From: Welwitschia mirabilis
Taxonomy: Eukaryota > Gnetophyta > Gnetopsida > Welwitschiales
Assembly (NCBI GenBank): GCA_051453625.1
Contig: JBOZIK010000001.1
Location: forward strand, 178,206,977-178,270,976
Direction: 5' to 3'
DNA: 64,000 nt
A model generated the notes under the pieces. The model was not told where the DNA came from and made no database searches. It worked only from the letters and a program-made list of their open reading frames with translations. The position numbers and the translations under genes were made by a program. This document shows positions 1-12,388 of this stretch, one piece after another. Within the stretch, counting starts at the first letter, position 1, and every line of letters starts with the position of its first letter.

Positions 1-766
1 CTTCATGCATAATCCACTTTATATATGTATAATACATGCCTTTACATAAAAGATGCTCAAAAGTTATATTTGGTGATTGATAACAACTATTACAGCATTT
101 TACACATGGATAGAGTATGCCTTAAGAACCGAAAGAATTGTTAGTTGCAAATTGTATGAACTTCTTTACACCATTACCATACTCTTTACATGCCCTATAC
201 ATATTACTATTAGGAAAATAAGTACATAATATTTTTTGAAGTTATAGGTATAACTTTAAATGTAATTTTTTATGCAATACCTATTCATAGACATCTAACT
301 CTTATCCCTTACATGAGTATATTTATTAGATGACGATGATGGATGTAATGATGTCATTCAAAGTATTCCTATAATAGTTTTAACACTAGATAAATTATCA
401 CAGAGGAACATCAACAATTGTAAGAATATAAAATGAATATTAAGTTGTTTAGTATTGATATAAGGTTAAATTACTTGATTATAATGTTTATGATACCCTC
501 TTTTATCTTATCCTAATTAAGCACTATTTTTTTGAACTTCCTTTCTTCTTTAATATTTTTATCTGATAAGCACAATGAAATCTAGGATCAAATACTACTT
601 ACTTCTTAATTATAATTTCAATATTATAAGAAAGACTAATCATACTAATATCATATATTTACTTATAATTAATTTCTAAGTTATATCAGTTTACAAACAA
701 TAGCGATGTCATAAGTTTATGTCCTTTATTTCTTTCTAGTTTTGCACCACATAAAAGATATCTTGT
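1..766. other. AT-rich sequence, nothing recognised
   Basis: This stretch is strongly AT-rich and has no open frame of note on either strand. It lies beyond the end of the RNase H relic and the direct repeat of the neighbouring Ty3 element. I see no protein similarity, terminal repeat or tandem structure in it. Confidence 0.6.
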
Positions 767-970
767 GAATAGCTGAGGAGATGTAAACTTATTGTCAACA
801 TACACGGATAAATTTTAAGGATAATACCTAACCAATATAATATAAGGTTGCAACTATAATTAATTGCATTCCAACTTGATATTAGGCCACCCTTCAGACA
901 TGAGTTGGTTCTACTTCAGGTTTTAAAGTATACAAACATGTCTGGGCTCAACTCCATAGGCTTTCACTTT
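767..970. repeat. Direct repeat copy 1 flanking Ty3 relic (possible LTR fragment)
   Basis: About 204 bp that recurs in the same orientation at 5280-5482, with many point differences but clear colinearity. Both copies share the GAGGAGATGTAAACTTATTG block, a GGTTGCAACT block and a TGGTTCTACTTCA block. This copy starts directly after the RNase H end (DALSR-like) of the minus-strand Ty3 relic, where an integrase would be expected. Its place at the 3' side of the element suggests a 3' LTR piece joined to pol by deletion. No clean TG...CA ends are visible, so an internal repeat is also possible. Confidence 0.6.
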
Positions 971-975
971 AAGAT

Positions 976-2506
976 AATCCCATCTACTAAGAGCATCTAC
1001 AACCTTATTTCCCTTACCTCCATGGTACAAAATCTATAGATCAAAATTACATAAAAATTTCATCCATCTTATTTGCCTAAGTTTTAAGTTTGATTGAATT
1101 AGAATGTGTTTGAAACTCTTATGACCTGGCCAAACTTGAAACTTTACATCATAGAGATAATGTTTTCATATTTTTAAAGCAAAAATTATTGCAACTACTT
1201 CAATATCATGAATTGGATAATTTCTTTGATGAGTTTTAACTTGCCTTAAACCATAAGTTATTACTTTTTTATCTTGTTTAAGCACTACTCCAAGGTCTTC
1301 TCTAAATGCATTTCTATAAACTAAAAAGGTCTTTGAATCATTTGGTATTGCTAAGACTAAAGCACTAGTTAAACATTCTTTAAGATGATCAAATGATTAC
1401 TAACATTTTTCTATCCATTAGAAGTATTTATTTTTCTTTAAAAGGCTTGTTAATGAAGAATCTATCTTAGAGAAATTGAAGATGAATAAATGATAGTACC
1501 CAGAAAGACCAAGAAATCTTCTAACCTCAGTAATATTTGTAGGCATTGGCCATTCCATGATTGCTCTAACTTTATTTTGATCCACTAATATAGCTTCTTT
1601 AGATATCGCATGACCTAACAATTAAATGGATTCCTTTTAAAAAGAGCATTTTTTTATGTTGGCATGTAATTGGCGTTTTTGTAAAGTTTGTAATACTTTT
1701 CTTAAGTGTTTCTCATACTCTTCATAAATCTTGGGATAAATGATAATGCCATCAATAAATAGTATTACAATGAAATCAAGATGTGCTTAAAAGATGTAAT
1801 TCATAAGACTTATAAATACTGCAGGAGCATTAGTTAAACCAAAAGGCATAACAATGAACTCATAATACCCATATTAGGTTCTAAATGCTATTTTATAAAT
1901 ATATTCTTCGTTAATTCAAACTTGATAATATCCAGAATTTAGATCAATTTTTGAGAATACTTAGCTTTTTTGAGTTGATCAAAAAGTCATCTAATCTTGG
2001 TGGTGGATACTTATTCTTGATAGTAACGTTATTTAGCTATCTATAATTAATGCATAATACTAGTATTCCATCTTTATTTTTTACAAATAATATAGGTGCT
2101 CTCATGATAATATACTAGGATGAATGAAGCCTTTGTATAAGAGTTCTTCAAGGTGAGTTTTTAATTCTTTCATTTTTGTAGNNNNNNNNNNNNNNNNNNN
2201 NNNNNNNNNNNNNNNNNNNNNNNNNNNNNNNNNNNNNNNNNNNNNNNNNNNNNNNNNNNNNNNNNNNNNNNNNNNNNNNNNNNNNNNNNNNNNNNNNNNN
2301 NNNNNNNNNNNNNNNNNNNNNNNNNNNNNNNNNNNNNNNNNNNNNNNNNNNNNNNNNNNNNNNNNNNNNNNNNNNNNNNNNNNNNNNNNNNNNNNNNNNN
2401 NNNNNNNNNNNNNNNNNNNNNNNNNNNNTCCACTACCAATTTGTAATGACCTTGAAAGATTAGTCTTTAACCATGATCCATCATTTCTACTTGATGCTTT
2501 GCACAA
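976..2506 (-). pseudogene. Ty3/gypsy reverse transcriptase-RNase H relic
   Basis: Decayed pol of a Ty3/gypsy LTR retrotransposon, read on the minus strand with several stops and frame shifts. Near 2500-2430 there is an LEELLYKGFIHPS-like stretch and near 2490 an MCKASSRN-like stretch; an assembly gap (2182-2428) removes part of the palm. The polymerase box reads FIDG at 1748-1759, where FxDD is normal. Then comes the connection region with LGHAISKEAILVD and VRRFLGLSGYYHLF (1418-1621), a family hallmark (LGHVIS, RxFLGLxGYYRRF). The RNase H domain follows and ends near 985 with a VVDALSR motif. No integrase follows. It is certainly inactive. The lineage (chromovirus or other) cannot be fixed by eye. 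Confidence 0.9.
2182..2428. other. Assembly gap (247 N)
   Basis: Unresolved bases inside the Ty3 RT relic. The reading frames on both sides belong to the same pol, so the gap probably hides RT sequence. Smaller or similar gaps lie at 7953-7976, 8373-8514, 9885-9894, 27414-27423, 30158-30167 and 48800-48804. Confidence 0.99.
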
Positions 2507-2900
2507 TTTATAATTGCTCTATTTTGCATTAACTAATTCATATCTAAGATAATGTCATATTTTTCTAAGTCAATAATAATTGATTATATCTAAAAATCTC
2601 CCCCACTTAGGGATAAAGTATAGTTTTGGACTTGCTGATTAACTTTGGACGTGGACCCATTTTCTAATTCTATGCATCCATCCATTATAATACAACATAG
2701 TTGTTATCTTGTAATAATTTTAGAAGATATAAAGTAATGTGTTGCTCCATTATCAAATAAAATAATTACTTCTTTATTATTAAGTAAAGCCATATCTTCT
2801 ATGAAAGAGCTTTGAAATTGCACCCCTTCATTATCTATCAGTGCTCGAGTTCGTCCTGCTATTTGAGGAACACTTTTTGATCCTTAAGGCTTTTTTGGTT
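2507..2900 (-). pseudogene. Ty3/gypsy aspartic protease relic
   Basis: This joins the RT relic upstream in the minus-strand sense, as expected for gag-PR-RT order. The active-site triad is seen as DNGAT at about 2743-2754, where retropepsins have DSG or DTG. A downstream stretch reads YDIILDMN and NRAIINC, matching the usual DVILGMDWL...IDC part of plant Ty3 proteases. The Ser/Thr-to-Asn change fits the G-to-A decay seen throughout the window. There are stops in frame, so it is not functional. Confidence 0.8.
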
Positions 2901-2929
2901 ATTATCTAGAAAGGTCATTATAATGTAAT

Positions 2930-3800
2930 GAATATTCTATTATATTATGATTTTCATTACAATTATAGTAGTGATATCCTTTATACTATTTTTGGTACTA
3001 ATACTGACTAGGAGTTTTCGAGAAGTTGGAACTTTGAGGTTGATTACTTGCATAGTATTGACTAGGAACATTTCAATTTCTTTTGAATATAGTCTACCTT
3101 GATTAATTAAAATTTCTATTTGTTTTATTATTGATACTGACATTATTTTTGTTGAAAATATTAGTTCTTATTTGGATAAGACATTTGTGAATGATTTCCC
3201 TTAAGGATATGCCCTCATGGAGGAATTATTAGTTTCTTGTTGTCTTTACTGGTTTTTTTCTACTATCTTTGCCTTTTCTATAACCTCTGCTAGACTCTTA
3301 TATTGAAGCGTGGATGCTTTGGCAACAACAAAAGGAAGGAGACTATCAATAAAGATAATTGCTTTAGCTTCTTCATCTAGATGCATATGTGACACATATC
3401 TTAATAATTATATAAATTTGCACTCATGAAATGCTATGGTTACATTATGGTCTTGTCTTAAATTATAGAATTTTATACCCTTGTGGCAAATATAAAACTT
3501 GGTAATGTACCTCTCCCTAAAGATGTGCTTAAATTTCGTCCATCAAAGTTCTAGATCTCTTAACTTAGTCATTTCTATTTTTCACTATAGATTAGCTTCT
3601 CCTTATAACATATAAATAGCTAAGGAAGACTTTTTATATTCATCACATCTTAAGGTACCTATAGCTTTTTAAACATAACTTATTCATGCTTCTACTTTAG
3701 AAGGATCTAAACCTCCTACAAACTTTGGCAGATTTATCTTAATAAACATTTGAATTAATTTACTCATACCCACCTCCTTAAATTGATTGATACCATTATT
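2930..3800 (-). pseudogene. Ty3/gypsy gag relic
   Basis: Minus-strand remains of a retrotransposon gag. Around 3270-3560 the translation aligns by eye with the plant Retrotrans_gag domain: FKHIFRERYI, then NLRQDHNVTIAFHECKFI, then a RYVSHMHLDEEAKA-like stretch, and finally STLQYKSLAEVIEKA (family pattern: F..RF...NLRQG..SV..Y...F..L.RYAP...EE...F...L). A degenerate CCHC knuckle lies at about 2945-2985 and reads YYNCNENH, with the first Cys replaced by Tyr. Frames shift several times. Confidence 0.8.
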
Positions 3801-4960
3801 TACTAGTGGGTTTTAACCTTGATTTACTATTTGTGATAGGAACTACATGAAGGTATTCATCAATGCTTCTAAATTAAGTTAAATGGGAATTGATTTCCAT
3901 CATTAGGTTTTTGATTCTCTTATGAGTTCAATTGATTTTGATTACTTGATGCAACTAACCTTACTTCAAGCTTAACTAACAACAATAAGGCATCTGAAAG
4001 AATGGGAAATTTTAATGAGATGATATTGGGAAAGAGGATAGATGTTATTAAAGGTTAAACTTAGAAATATTTTTATAATCTTAGGAAGGACATGGTTATT
4101 ATTATGATGTACGAGTCCTTATTTATATCTTAAAGTACATAATCAAGTTTATTTCTTTTCTTTATTTTTCATAGATAAGGTTTACAAGTTATGAATATGG
4201 GGTTTTCACTATAAAGCTATATGACCATATAATTTAGAATGAATAACTTGTTTAAATATTTAATTACTTCTGAGGATTTATGATTATAACATATTATTTA
4301 TGTATTTATATATTTTTTTGTAAAAGCTTAAGCTCTTTAAGGAATCCTATAAGGTCATTGTCCTAAATTAGTAAGGTAACTAGAATTCTTCTAAGTGATT
4401 ATCTTCTATAGGTATAAGGTCATAGAGTCTTTAATAATGTAAATTCATCATATTTTTTAGTTTGTTTAGGGATTTAGAATTATCATTAATATGATTAGCA
4501 TAATGATAATCTAGGGGTTGGAATTATAGTTAACCCTAGGAATACTTTGAATCTATCAAAAATATAATCAAATTTTAAAACTATTCAGGTACTAAGATTA
4601 TGATTAGTATAATCTTTATAATTATCGGAGTTAACATAAATGTAATTTGACATATATTTAGATAGTAGAAAAATTATAAGTATAATGGAATTCATGAGGA
4701 TTAAAATATATGATTAAATTTATACTTACCTAGGAGTTAAAGTTATCTTGGAATTTAGTATTATCAAGGATATAATTGTTTTCACTCATGATTTAAGATT
4801 ATTAGGGATATAACTGATTTTATAGCTCTTAGGAATTTAGCTTTTTATGGTTACCACTAACTTTATAATTATGAATGAAAAAGGTTGTTAAAACTGTAAT
4901 TGAATTTATATTCTTATAAATTTATAAGTGCTTAACATAAGTATTATTTAAGTTAACCTA
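3801..4960. other. AT-rich leader side of the Ty3 relic
   Basis: Very AT-rich sequence between the gag relic and the assembly gap. In the minus-strand sense it would be the element's 5' leader. It contains loosely similar AT-rich phrases (TTAGGAATTTAG, GATATAATTG, TAGTTAAC) but no clear unit length. No PBS could be found; it may lie in the gap. Confidence 0.4.
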
Positions 4961-5277
4961 NNNNNNNNNNNNNNNNNNNNNNNNNNNNNNNNNNNNNNNN
5001 NNNNNNNNNNNNNNNNNNNNNNNNNNNNNNNNNNNNNNNNNNNNNNNNNNNNNNNNNNNNNNNNNNNNNNNNNNNNNNNNNNNNNNNNNNNNNNNNNNNN
5101 NNNNNNNNNNNNNNNNNNNNNNNNNNNNNNNNNNNNNNNNNNNNNNNNNNNNNNNNNNNNNNNNNNNNNNNNNNNNNNNNNNNNNNNNNNNNNNNNNNNN
5201 NNNNNNNNNNNNNNNNNNNNNNNNNNNNNNNNNNNNNNNNNNNNNNNNNNNNNNNNNNNNNNNNNNNNNNNNNNNNN
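4961..5277. other. Assembly gap (317 N)
   Basis: Unresolved sequence that directly abuts direct-repeat copy 2. It would contain the LTR-leader junction and the primer-binding site of the Ty3 element if the repeat is an LTR. Confidence 0.99.
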
Positions 5278-5279
5278 AT

Positions 5280-5482
5280 GAATATTTGAGGAGATGTAAA
5301 CTTATTGTCAACATACATGGATAAATTTTAATGATAATACCTAACTAATATAATAGGAGGTTGCAACTCTAATTAATGGCATGTCAACTCAATATCTGAC
5401 CATCCTATGGATGTGAATTGGTTCTACTTCAAGTTCTAAATTACATAAACATGACAGGGCTCAACTCTCTAGGTTTTCACTT
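5280..5482. repeat. Direct repeat copy 2 flanking Ty3 relic (possible LTR fragment)
   Basis: Partner of 767-970, same orientation, about 4.5 kb away. It starts at the edge of an assembly gap, so its left end may be cut. Its right end is close to the TTTTCACTT block, after which the two copies diverge. It sits at the 5' side of the minus-strand Ty3 relic. Confidence 0.6.
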
Positions 5483-7560
5483 CATCTCGATATAGCACCA
5501 CTACAGGTGACAGGTGGTACGTGAGGTGGATGCATGCTTTCAAATGACCCTTGCTTCCTTGAAGCATCTGTGGGTGATGTAACATGATTCATGGATGCTA
5601 AGGGATCAAGATATTAAGTCAAAATAATTTTAGACATGGGTGTAACAAGAGAGTGATGATTAAATCTACTTTTAGAAGTGTAATACATAAAAAATGCAGT
5701 GTAACCCACGTTGGTGATGAAATCCAACAGTGTGGATGAATATTATTAAAATTATCTTGATTTATTCTTGTTCTATGAATACACCATACAAATGCATGTA
5801 AACAATTCTAAATAACATGGATATTTAATGAATTATTCACATAGTTATAATAATTCTAATCATCATTCTGTTCATTTTATAGAAACAACTATAAAAAGAA
5901 AGCAAGCATATAATAACAATTCTTTTTTTGAGATTATTATGCTAAAAAAACTAAATAAAGAAAACAATATTTTCTTTTTTTCCCTATCTAAATAAAGGAA
6001 ATATTCTTTTCTTTCTATTTTAAAAAATATAAAATAATATATTTAAACAAATTAAAGCATATCGAAGCTATTCTAATCATAGAAACACTCTTCCATGCTT
6101 AAATGACAATCTTCATTGATTAGTGCAAAGAAAGTAAACAGAAGAAAGTATAGCTCAAGCATAATTTTTAAAGTATAAGTATCTATCCAAGATTTCATAT
6201 GGCTATATTATAAATCAATAAAAATAAGCAATAAGCTAGAGACGACTTATGTCACTTAACTACTAAGATGAAAACGCTTATATGCATGCACGTTTAAAGT
6301 TAGCTAAGGAAAAAGGGGTGAAAGAGTTATTTCTATAATTAAATACTACTTATAAATAATTTAACGTAAATGTACTATTAGAAACATACTTTATATACTC
6401 AATTTTCCTATAAAATTTTGTATTATAATTTTTCTATAATTTTAACCATTAATTATAATATTTTTGGGCTTTAGGAGGACATCATAATTAAAAATTAATT
6501 AATTATGAATCAAAAATTAAATTATAGTAGTTTTTCAGAATAGACACATAATAGGTTTCTTAGAATCTAACTTCAACTATTCTAGAACTATAACAGTATT
6601 ATTTCTAACTTTATCATTTAAGGCTAAAAACTGCCAAATTTTCTAAAGTTACAATCCTATCACCCTACACTAAAATGACCATAATGTTCAATATAATTTG
6701 ATTTTTTTAAATGATTTAATATGTTTTGAAAAGATTATTCAATTTCCTACAACGTAGAATACTTAAGTTTACAAATATGTTCATAGGTAGGTATAGAAAA
6801 GTAAATTACTTGCTTACTATTTTTTGCATTTATTTTTTAATGTATTTATTAATTACTCATCACAAAAATTACTGTTTTTACATTTTCCCATTTATAACAC
6901 AATCCTAGACTTATAAAAAAATTCACTAATTTATACCTATTAATTAATACAATATGATGTTTTTATCCTATGTCTGTATTCTAGAAATTTAATTTTCACC
7001 ATAACAAAAATATGATAAAATTTCTATAACTAAGCAATAAATTAGATAGCAAAATAATGGATGTACTAAATAATTAGTTATTTAAATATAAATCAATTAT
7101 AAAAATAAAATAATCATTATAAAAGAAAAATCAAATCAGTTCAATAAAACATTTACTATGAGCCTTGAGATTTTCCATGAAAGAGTAGTAACTTAAAGAG
7201 AATTTTGAAGATCAGATTTTTCCCCTAATAAGATGGTCTTGATGAATAATAGATAAAAATAAACATAATACTAAATAAAAATGGATACCCAAATTTCTTC
7301 CTTCTAGTGAATCCCCTAGTCACTTGACCATAATCATCCGTTAGTAGTCCACCATCATCAAACATAAGAGACCCCCTTCATATCTTATTATAACATCTTC
7401 GTGGATGCCAATGGAGAAGATAATATTTTATAATAGAATTGCATAAAAGATATAAATAGTTCTATAACAAAATATCACATCATTCTAATAGAAAAAAGAG
7501 ATATATGAATAATAAGAGTAAGAAGCTTACTTAGAAAGATTCATAAGATCCTAGTAGTTG
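5483..7560. other. AT-rich intergenic DNA, nothing recognised
   Basis: Poly-A/T-rich DNA without a supported gene. The longest frame (6726-6908, plus, 60 aa) is hydrophobic and AT-driven, and I found no family for it. A less AT-rich patch occurs at 5480-5580 but has no coding signal I can name. Confidence 0.5.
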
Positions 7561-7589
7561 AAGATGATGAATATCCAAGCTTAGGAGTC

Positions 7590-7672
7590 CCTTAGCTCCA
7601 AGATTCTAGGCTTCCAAGCTCCAAGCTCCAAGATTCTAAGCTTCCAAGCTCTAAGCTCCAAAGCTCCATAAT
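7590..7672. repeat. Short tandem repeat, ~30 bp unit (CCAAGCTCCAAG type)
   Basis: A phrase of about 30 bp (AAGATTCTAGGCTTCCAAGC plus CTCCAAGCTCC) is repeated roughly two and a half times, with single-base changes. Inside it CCAAGCTC is itself repeated. It stands directly before a long GT microsatellite. Confidence 0.75.
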
Positions 7673-7686
7673 CCACAAGTAAGGAA

Positions 7687-7687
<1 letters not shown>

Positions 7688-7746
<59 letters not shown>

Positions 7747-7760
7747 GAGAGAGAGAGAGA
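7688..7760. repeat. (GT)n followed by (GA)n microsatellite
   Basis: An uninterrupted run of about 28 GT units (7688-7744) is followed by about 7 AG units (7746-7760). Open frames across it are products of the dinucleotide repeat and are not genes. Confidence 0.97.
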
Positions 7761-8747
7761 TATGAAATACACTTGTAATAAACATAAAAAAGCTTTATCC
7801 TTTTTACAAAGAGAAGAGAATATCTATATATAAACAAACAAAGGCACATAGCTCAATATCACATGATTTAGTATTGATAAGTGGGTTGAGTAATAAGTGG
7901 CATTGAAGTACACAAAAAGGTCATACTTATGACCCATTAACCTAACTAAGGTNNNNNNNNNNNNNNNNNNNNNNNNCAAGTCTAATTACATGCATCATTT
8001 CCTTATGCTATTTCTTTTTAATCCTTCATAGGCTCATAAGTAAGTTTAATTCATCCAAAGACATGCACAAAAAAAAATAAATGCACAAATCTCAAAATTG
8101 GCATGTGGCACAATAAGAAAAACTCTTCAATTCTAATGAACAAAGCAATGAGTATGCTATGAACAAAGTGCCCTTACACGTCTTAAGAACATAAAAGACA
8201 TGGTAGAGTAATTCTACTCATTTATCATTCTTGGTTCTAGGTAAGAATGCATGTACTTCTTCAAATGCTCATTTGTTTTAAAATACATAAAATATATCAA
8301 TCACATAACAAAAGGAATAAAATATTTATTCGTAATATAGTACACATCTCATATTTACCAAGAATATAAATTNNNNNNNNNNNNNNNNNNNNNNNNNNNN
8401 NNNNNNNNNNNNNNNNNNNNNNNNNNNNNNNNNNNNNNNNNNNNNNNNNNNNNNNNNNNNNNNNNNNNNNNNNNNNNNNNNNNNNNNNNNNNNNNNNNNN
8501 NNNNNNNNNNNNNNTAATTTTTATCACTTTCTTGGTAAATTATAAAGATTACAAACTAAGGTTAATTTAAAAATGACATCTTATTTGATAAGAAACTTAA
8601 ATAAGGATAATTATGCATTTGACTAAAAGTTTAACATACTTATCATTCAAGTAAATAAGGTTTACAAAATATGGGATATGATAGTGATGATGCTAAATCA
8701 CTAATTATGGATTCAAAATTTAGTTAACATTTTATTTGGTAAAATCT

Positions 8748-8748
8748 A

Positions 8749-8814
<66 letters not shown>
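8748..8814. repeat. (TTA)n microsatellite
   Basis: About 22 uninterrupted TTA/ATT units. Long perfect trinucleotide runs like this are usually length-polymorphic. No gene is near enough to suggest a regulatory role. Confidence 0.97.
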
Positions 8815-8815
<1 letters not shown>

Positions 8816-9286
8816 TTGTATGGCTTTAATGCATGAGAGGAGGGTGAGATTAATCATAGGTGTTTCAAGCAAATTTGGAGTTGTGTAAATTGAGGTGTTG
8901 TATTACAGTTTTGTATGATAAACACATAGTGGTTAAATTCAATGTTGTCTGAAAGAGATAGAAAGGAAGACTGTCATAAAGGCCCCAAATTTTATAATAT
9001 GTAATATTATTTAGCTCTTAGCTGCTATGAAAAGGCAATAATTCAAATATCGATATATGTCAAGGCATTTTATAGTATGGGCATTATGCATAAAATCATA
9101 GTGACTTACATGCTATGAGAGATGCCTTATAATGTATTTCAGCTTTGAAGTTGCTATTAAAAAAAAAAACAACATAGCTATTATGCTCTCTGATCTTAGT
9201 ACCAAGGTGAAGCTCGAAGGTGATATATATCAAAAAATATCTTATTACAAGAAGGTTTTACCATACAATGGCATTATATAGATGTA

Positions 9287-9592
9287 ATGACCCATCTTGA
9301 AGTGGTATATGGGAAGCTCTTCAAGTTTGACATGGCTATCATAATGTATGATCTTTCCCTTCACTTTAATCCCCATTGTAAAAGTGGCTAATTTTGGTCT
9401 CTCAAAATAAGACCCAATCTTGATCAAACCCATGTCAACACAACAGTGACCAAACCCATGTCAACACAATAGTGAAAGATAGTTTTCAGTATTTGGAGCC
9501 AAAATACTTTAGAAAGAAATAGTTCAATGATAAAGCAAGTGTAGGTTCCTTTGGAGTGCTGCTACTAGATGTCAAATATAATAGTGTTGAAT
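9287..9592 (+). pseudogene. CrRLK1L-type receptor kinase pseudogene fragment
   Basis: Translating the plus strand in shifting frames gives the activation-loop region of a plant receptor-like kinase: an AIIMYD stretch where HRD is expected, VANFGLSK where the DFG is expected (D changed to N), then THVNTIVKDSFQYLEPKYFRKK and SVGSFGVLLLDV. The family pattern in the FERONIA/CrRLK1L group is [21 protein letters not shown]...SDVYSFGVVL.EV, which this follows closely. Stops follow LSK, FRKK and NSVE. A 26 bp tandem duplication (9425-9476) repeats the THVNT codons. No extracellular malectin-like part is visible. Assignment to CrRLK1L instead of another RLK group rests on the THV.T...GY.DPEYFRR signature. 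Confidence 0.72.
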
Positions 9593-12293
9593 AAAGAAAT
9601 TCTTTTTAAGTATTAAACAAAAAATGCCTCTAGTACAAAGTCATTTTAGAGGTCAAATATAACTATGTTATATCATTAAGAGGATAGAATAACACCATGT
9701 AACAAACACCACACAAACTAGATAAAGAAGCTGGAATTTAAATAAAATCTAAGAAATAAGCCACAATATTTGTCTAAACAACATGCAAGGCATTTGGAAA
9801 AGACTTACTATTGTTATGCACTTCCTTTATATGCACCTTTCCTCTTCTCCCTTGAAAATAGTCAAAACGTATACTAGAATCCAANNNNNNNNNNAAGAAA
9901 AATAGGAAAATCTTAGCTAAGAACCAGTATGAATGATAAACAGCTTTTAAACCTATAAATTAAGTGTTAAATTAGCAATAGCTAGATGCCGTGTTTTCAT
10001 ATTACTTCAACATAATGTAAACTCTAATATGCCATTAAACCTTAATAACACGATTCAAAAAGGTAAATCATGTTTATTTTTCAAGAAATGCATAGTAAAC
10101 TGGGAATAAATTTATCAAAAATCATGTTTATTTTCTATAGAATGATAAAAGATATCATAATAACCTCAGCTACCTTAAATTTATTTAGAATATGCAGAAT
10201 GATCCACAATTGGTCTTATCTCAAATAAATTTATTGATCTGAATAAGTATCTATTGTGTAGGTGATTCACATTATAAGCACAAAAGGATTTTGAAGAAGC
10301 ATATTTTGGTGCTAAATAAGAAAGGATTACATTTGATTAATTTTTTACTAAAGAACTTAAATCTTATTAGCATTGCTACTGGAAAAGATAACCTTCACCT
10401 ACTTTCATGGGATTTAGTAATTGGGACATTGTTTAAGCATTCTCTTACTATAGTTGAATGGCAACTCTTATGTAATAATGTTGATATTAGGTCTATCCAT
10501 GCCTAGATCATGAAGAATAGTAATAGTGTTTCTTCAAGGTAATAAGAACAAATAAATCCTATGGATGTAAATATTATAACTACATGCAATGGAGAAGTGG
10601 AAAAGGAGTGCATAAAGAGAAAAAAGAAAATGCAGAAAAAGAATATGGCAGATGATTACATCAAGGAAGATAAAAACAGAGACCAAACTACTCACCATGT
10701 TATATTAGTAGGAGAATAGAGTGAAATAAAGAGAAAAATATGATACTTCATTTAATGGATTAAATAAATAATGTGATGTTTATAATGAAGCTATAGAGAA
10801 AAGCTTATCTCCAAGTTATCATAACAATAAGAAAAGGACTAAAGAAGGTCTTTTTTAAAACATATCTTTAATGATTATGAAGAATAGTTATACTATTATA
10901 TCTAAATAATATAACAACATGGATCTAGAGGACATGCAAGTAAAAGAAACTTATAATTATAAAATTAAGATTAAAAAACACAAAAAAATAAAACAGAAAG
11001 CTAGAAAACCATGTTATATTCTCTTTCAAGGGAAGTGATTTCATGAAGGATAACAAGAATGAAGGTTACATAGTAGAGAGTACTCCTCTTGTAGGAGAGA
11101 AAAATAGGACTACAAAGGATAAAATGTCTAAAGAATGAAATAGATTGTATGAATCTGAGAATCACATTTAGCTTCATTCTCATATATCACTTTGGTATCA
11201 TGATAGCAAAGCCAACAGTAGTCCATCTGACATAAGTCTAGTTCTCTCCACTAATCCAAATTCATGCGTTAAATGGATTACAAATCTTCATAATAGATTT
11301 ATTGATCCTATAACTCTTCTTAAAGGCCTTGACAAAGCTATACTAAAGAGTGTGCTCAAAATCATGGATGTTAAGGAACTGACTTTGCCTTATTTAAAGA
11401 TCCATTTATAGAAATATATACTTGGAAAGTGACCATAAAAGGATGTAACTTTAGATTCAATCAAGGATGATTATGAGTCCACATCCTATAGAATTATAAA
11501 GTTTTAAAGTGCATGTGCCTCTGTATCAAGTGTCATTTTATTAAATACTCCCTATGCTTTATAGATAAGACCCTTCTTTTGGCTTGCAATTACTAGCTAT
11601 ACCTTCAATGCCAGTAATACCTATGATTTTGATAGCATTACTCTTCTATCATTAAAGATCCCTATTACTTTACCAGCAGGTCCTTTGCCTATAACTCCAT
11701 TATGAAGCCTACTACATTTGCTTCATTGATCCATTAGTAAGCATAGCAGAATCAACCTATGCCTTAATTGCAGAGTGATATAACAATAGAAGAAAATCAT
11801 TATAAAAGAAGATAAGACCAAAGGATGGACTAACTCTAAGAGTTTTTAGTTCTCTTCATACCTTTAATAGGACCTCTTATGTTACTCTGGGTTTTTAGCA
11901 TAGTTATACTAGCATTGGCTTTAAAAACTCATAGCCATAGTAATCACATTTTATTAGGAGGATTATAGAAGAATTAATAAGGGAATCCATTATCCACTTG
12001 GCTAATCATGAAGTTACAATTTAGGTTACATAGGAAAATTCCCCACTAACATCATAAAGTTACCAAATTTCATTAATCTTCTTCCTTATACATATTTTTT
12101 AGCCTCTTATGCTATGGTAACTTGATTCCAAATCCTCTTTATAATTTAAGGGTTAATTATAGTAGTTAAAACTTGTAAAAAGATTATTTTAATGGGTAAT
12201 AATAGGATTTCATTCATTGGACTTATAATTGTATCTTATGTATATGTAAATGATTATTGCTTAACTAATATGACCATCTGATCCTAGTCTACA
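9593..12293. other. AT-rich DNA with no recognised gene
   Basis: No supported coding region. A plus-strand frame at 10291-10506 (71 aa) and stop-rich frames at 11200-12150 are somewhat less AT-biased than their flanks and may be worn retroelement sequence, but I could not match any domain. Confidence 0.4.

Positions 12294-12388
<95 letters not shown>
12294..12388. repeat. (CT)n microsatellite with GT tail
   Basis: About 44 CT units with one interruption (CTTT near 12306) and a short GTGTGT tail. On the other strand this is a GA repeat. Confidence 0.97.

Noticed and set aside
7581-7849. Open frames with Thr-His repeats
   Set aside because: They are translations of the GT/AC microsatellite at 7688-7744 and have no independent coding signal.
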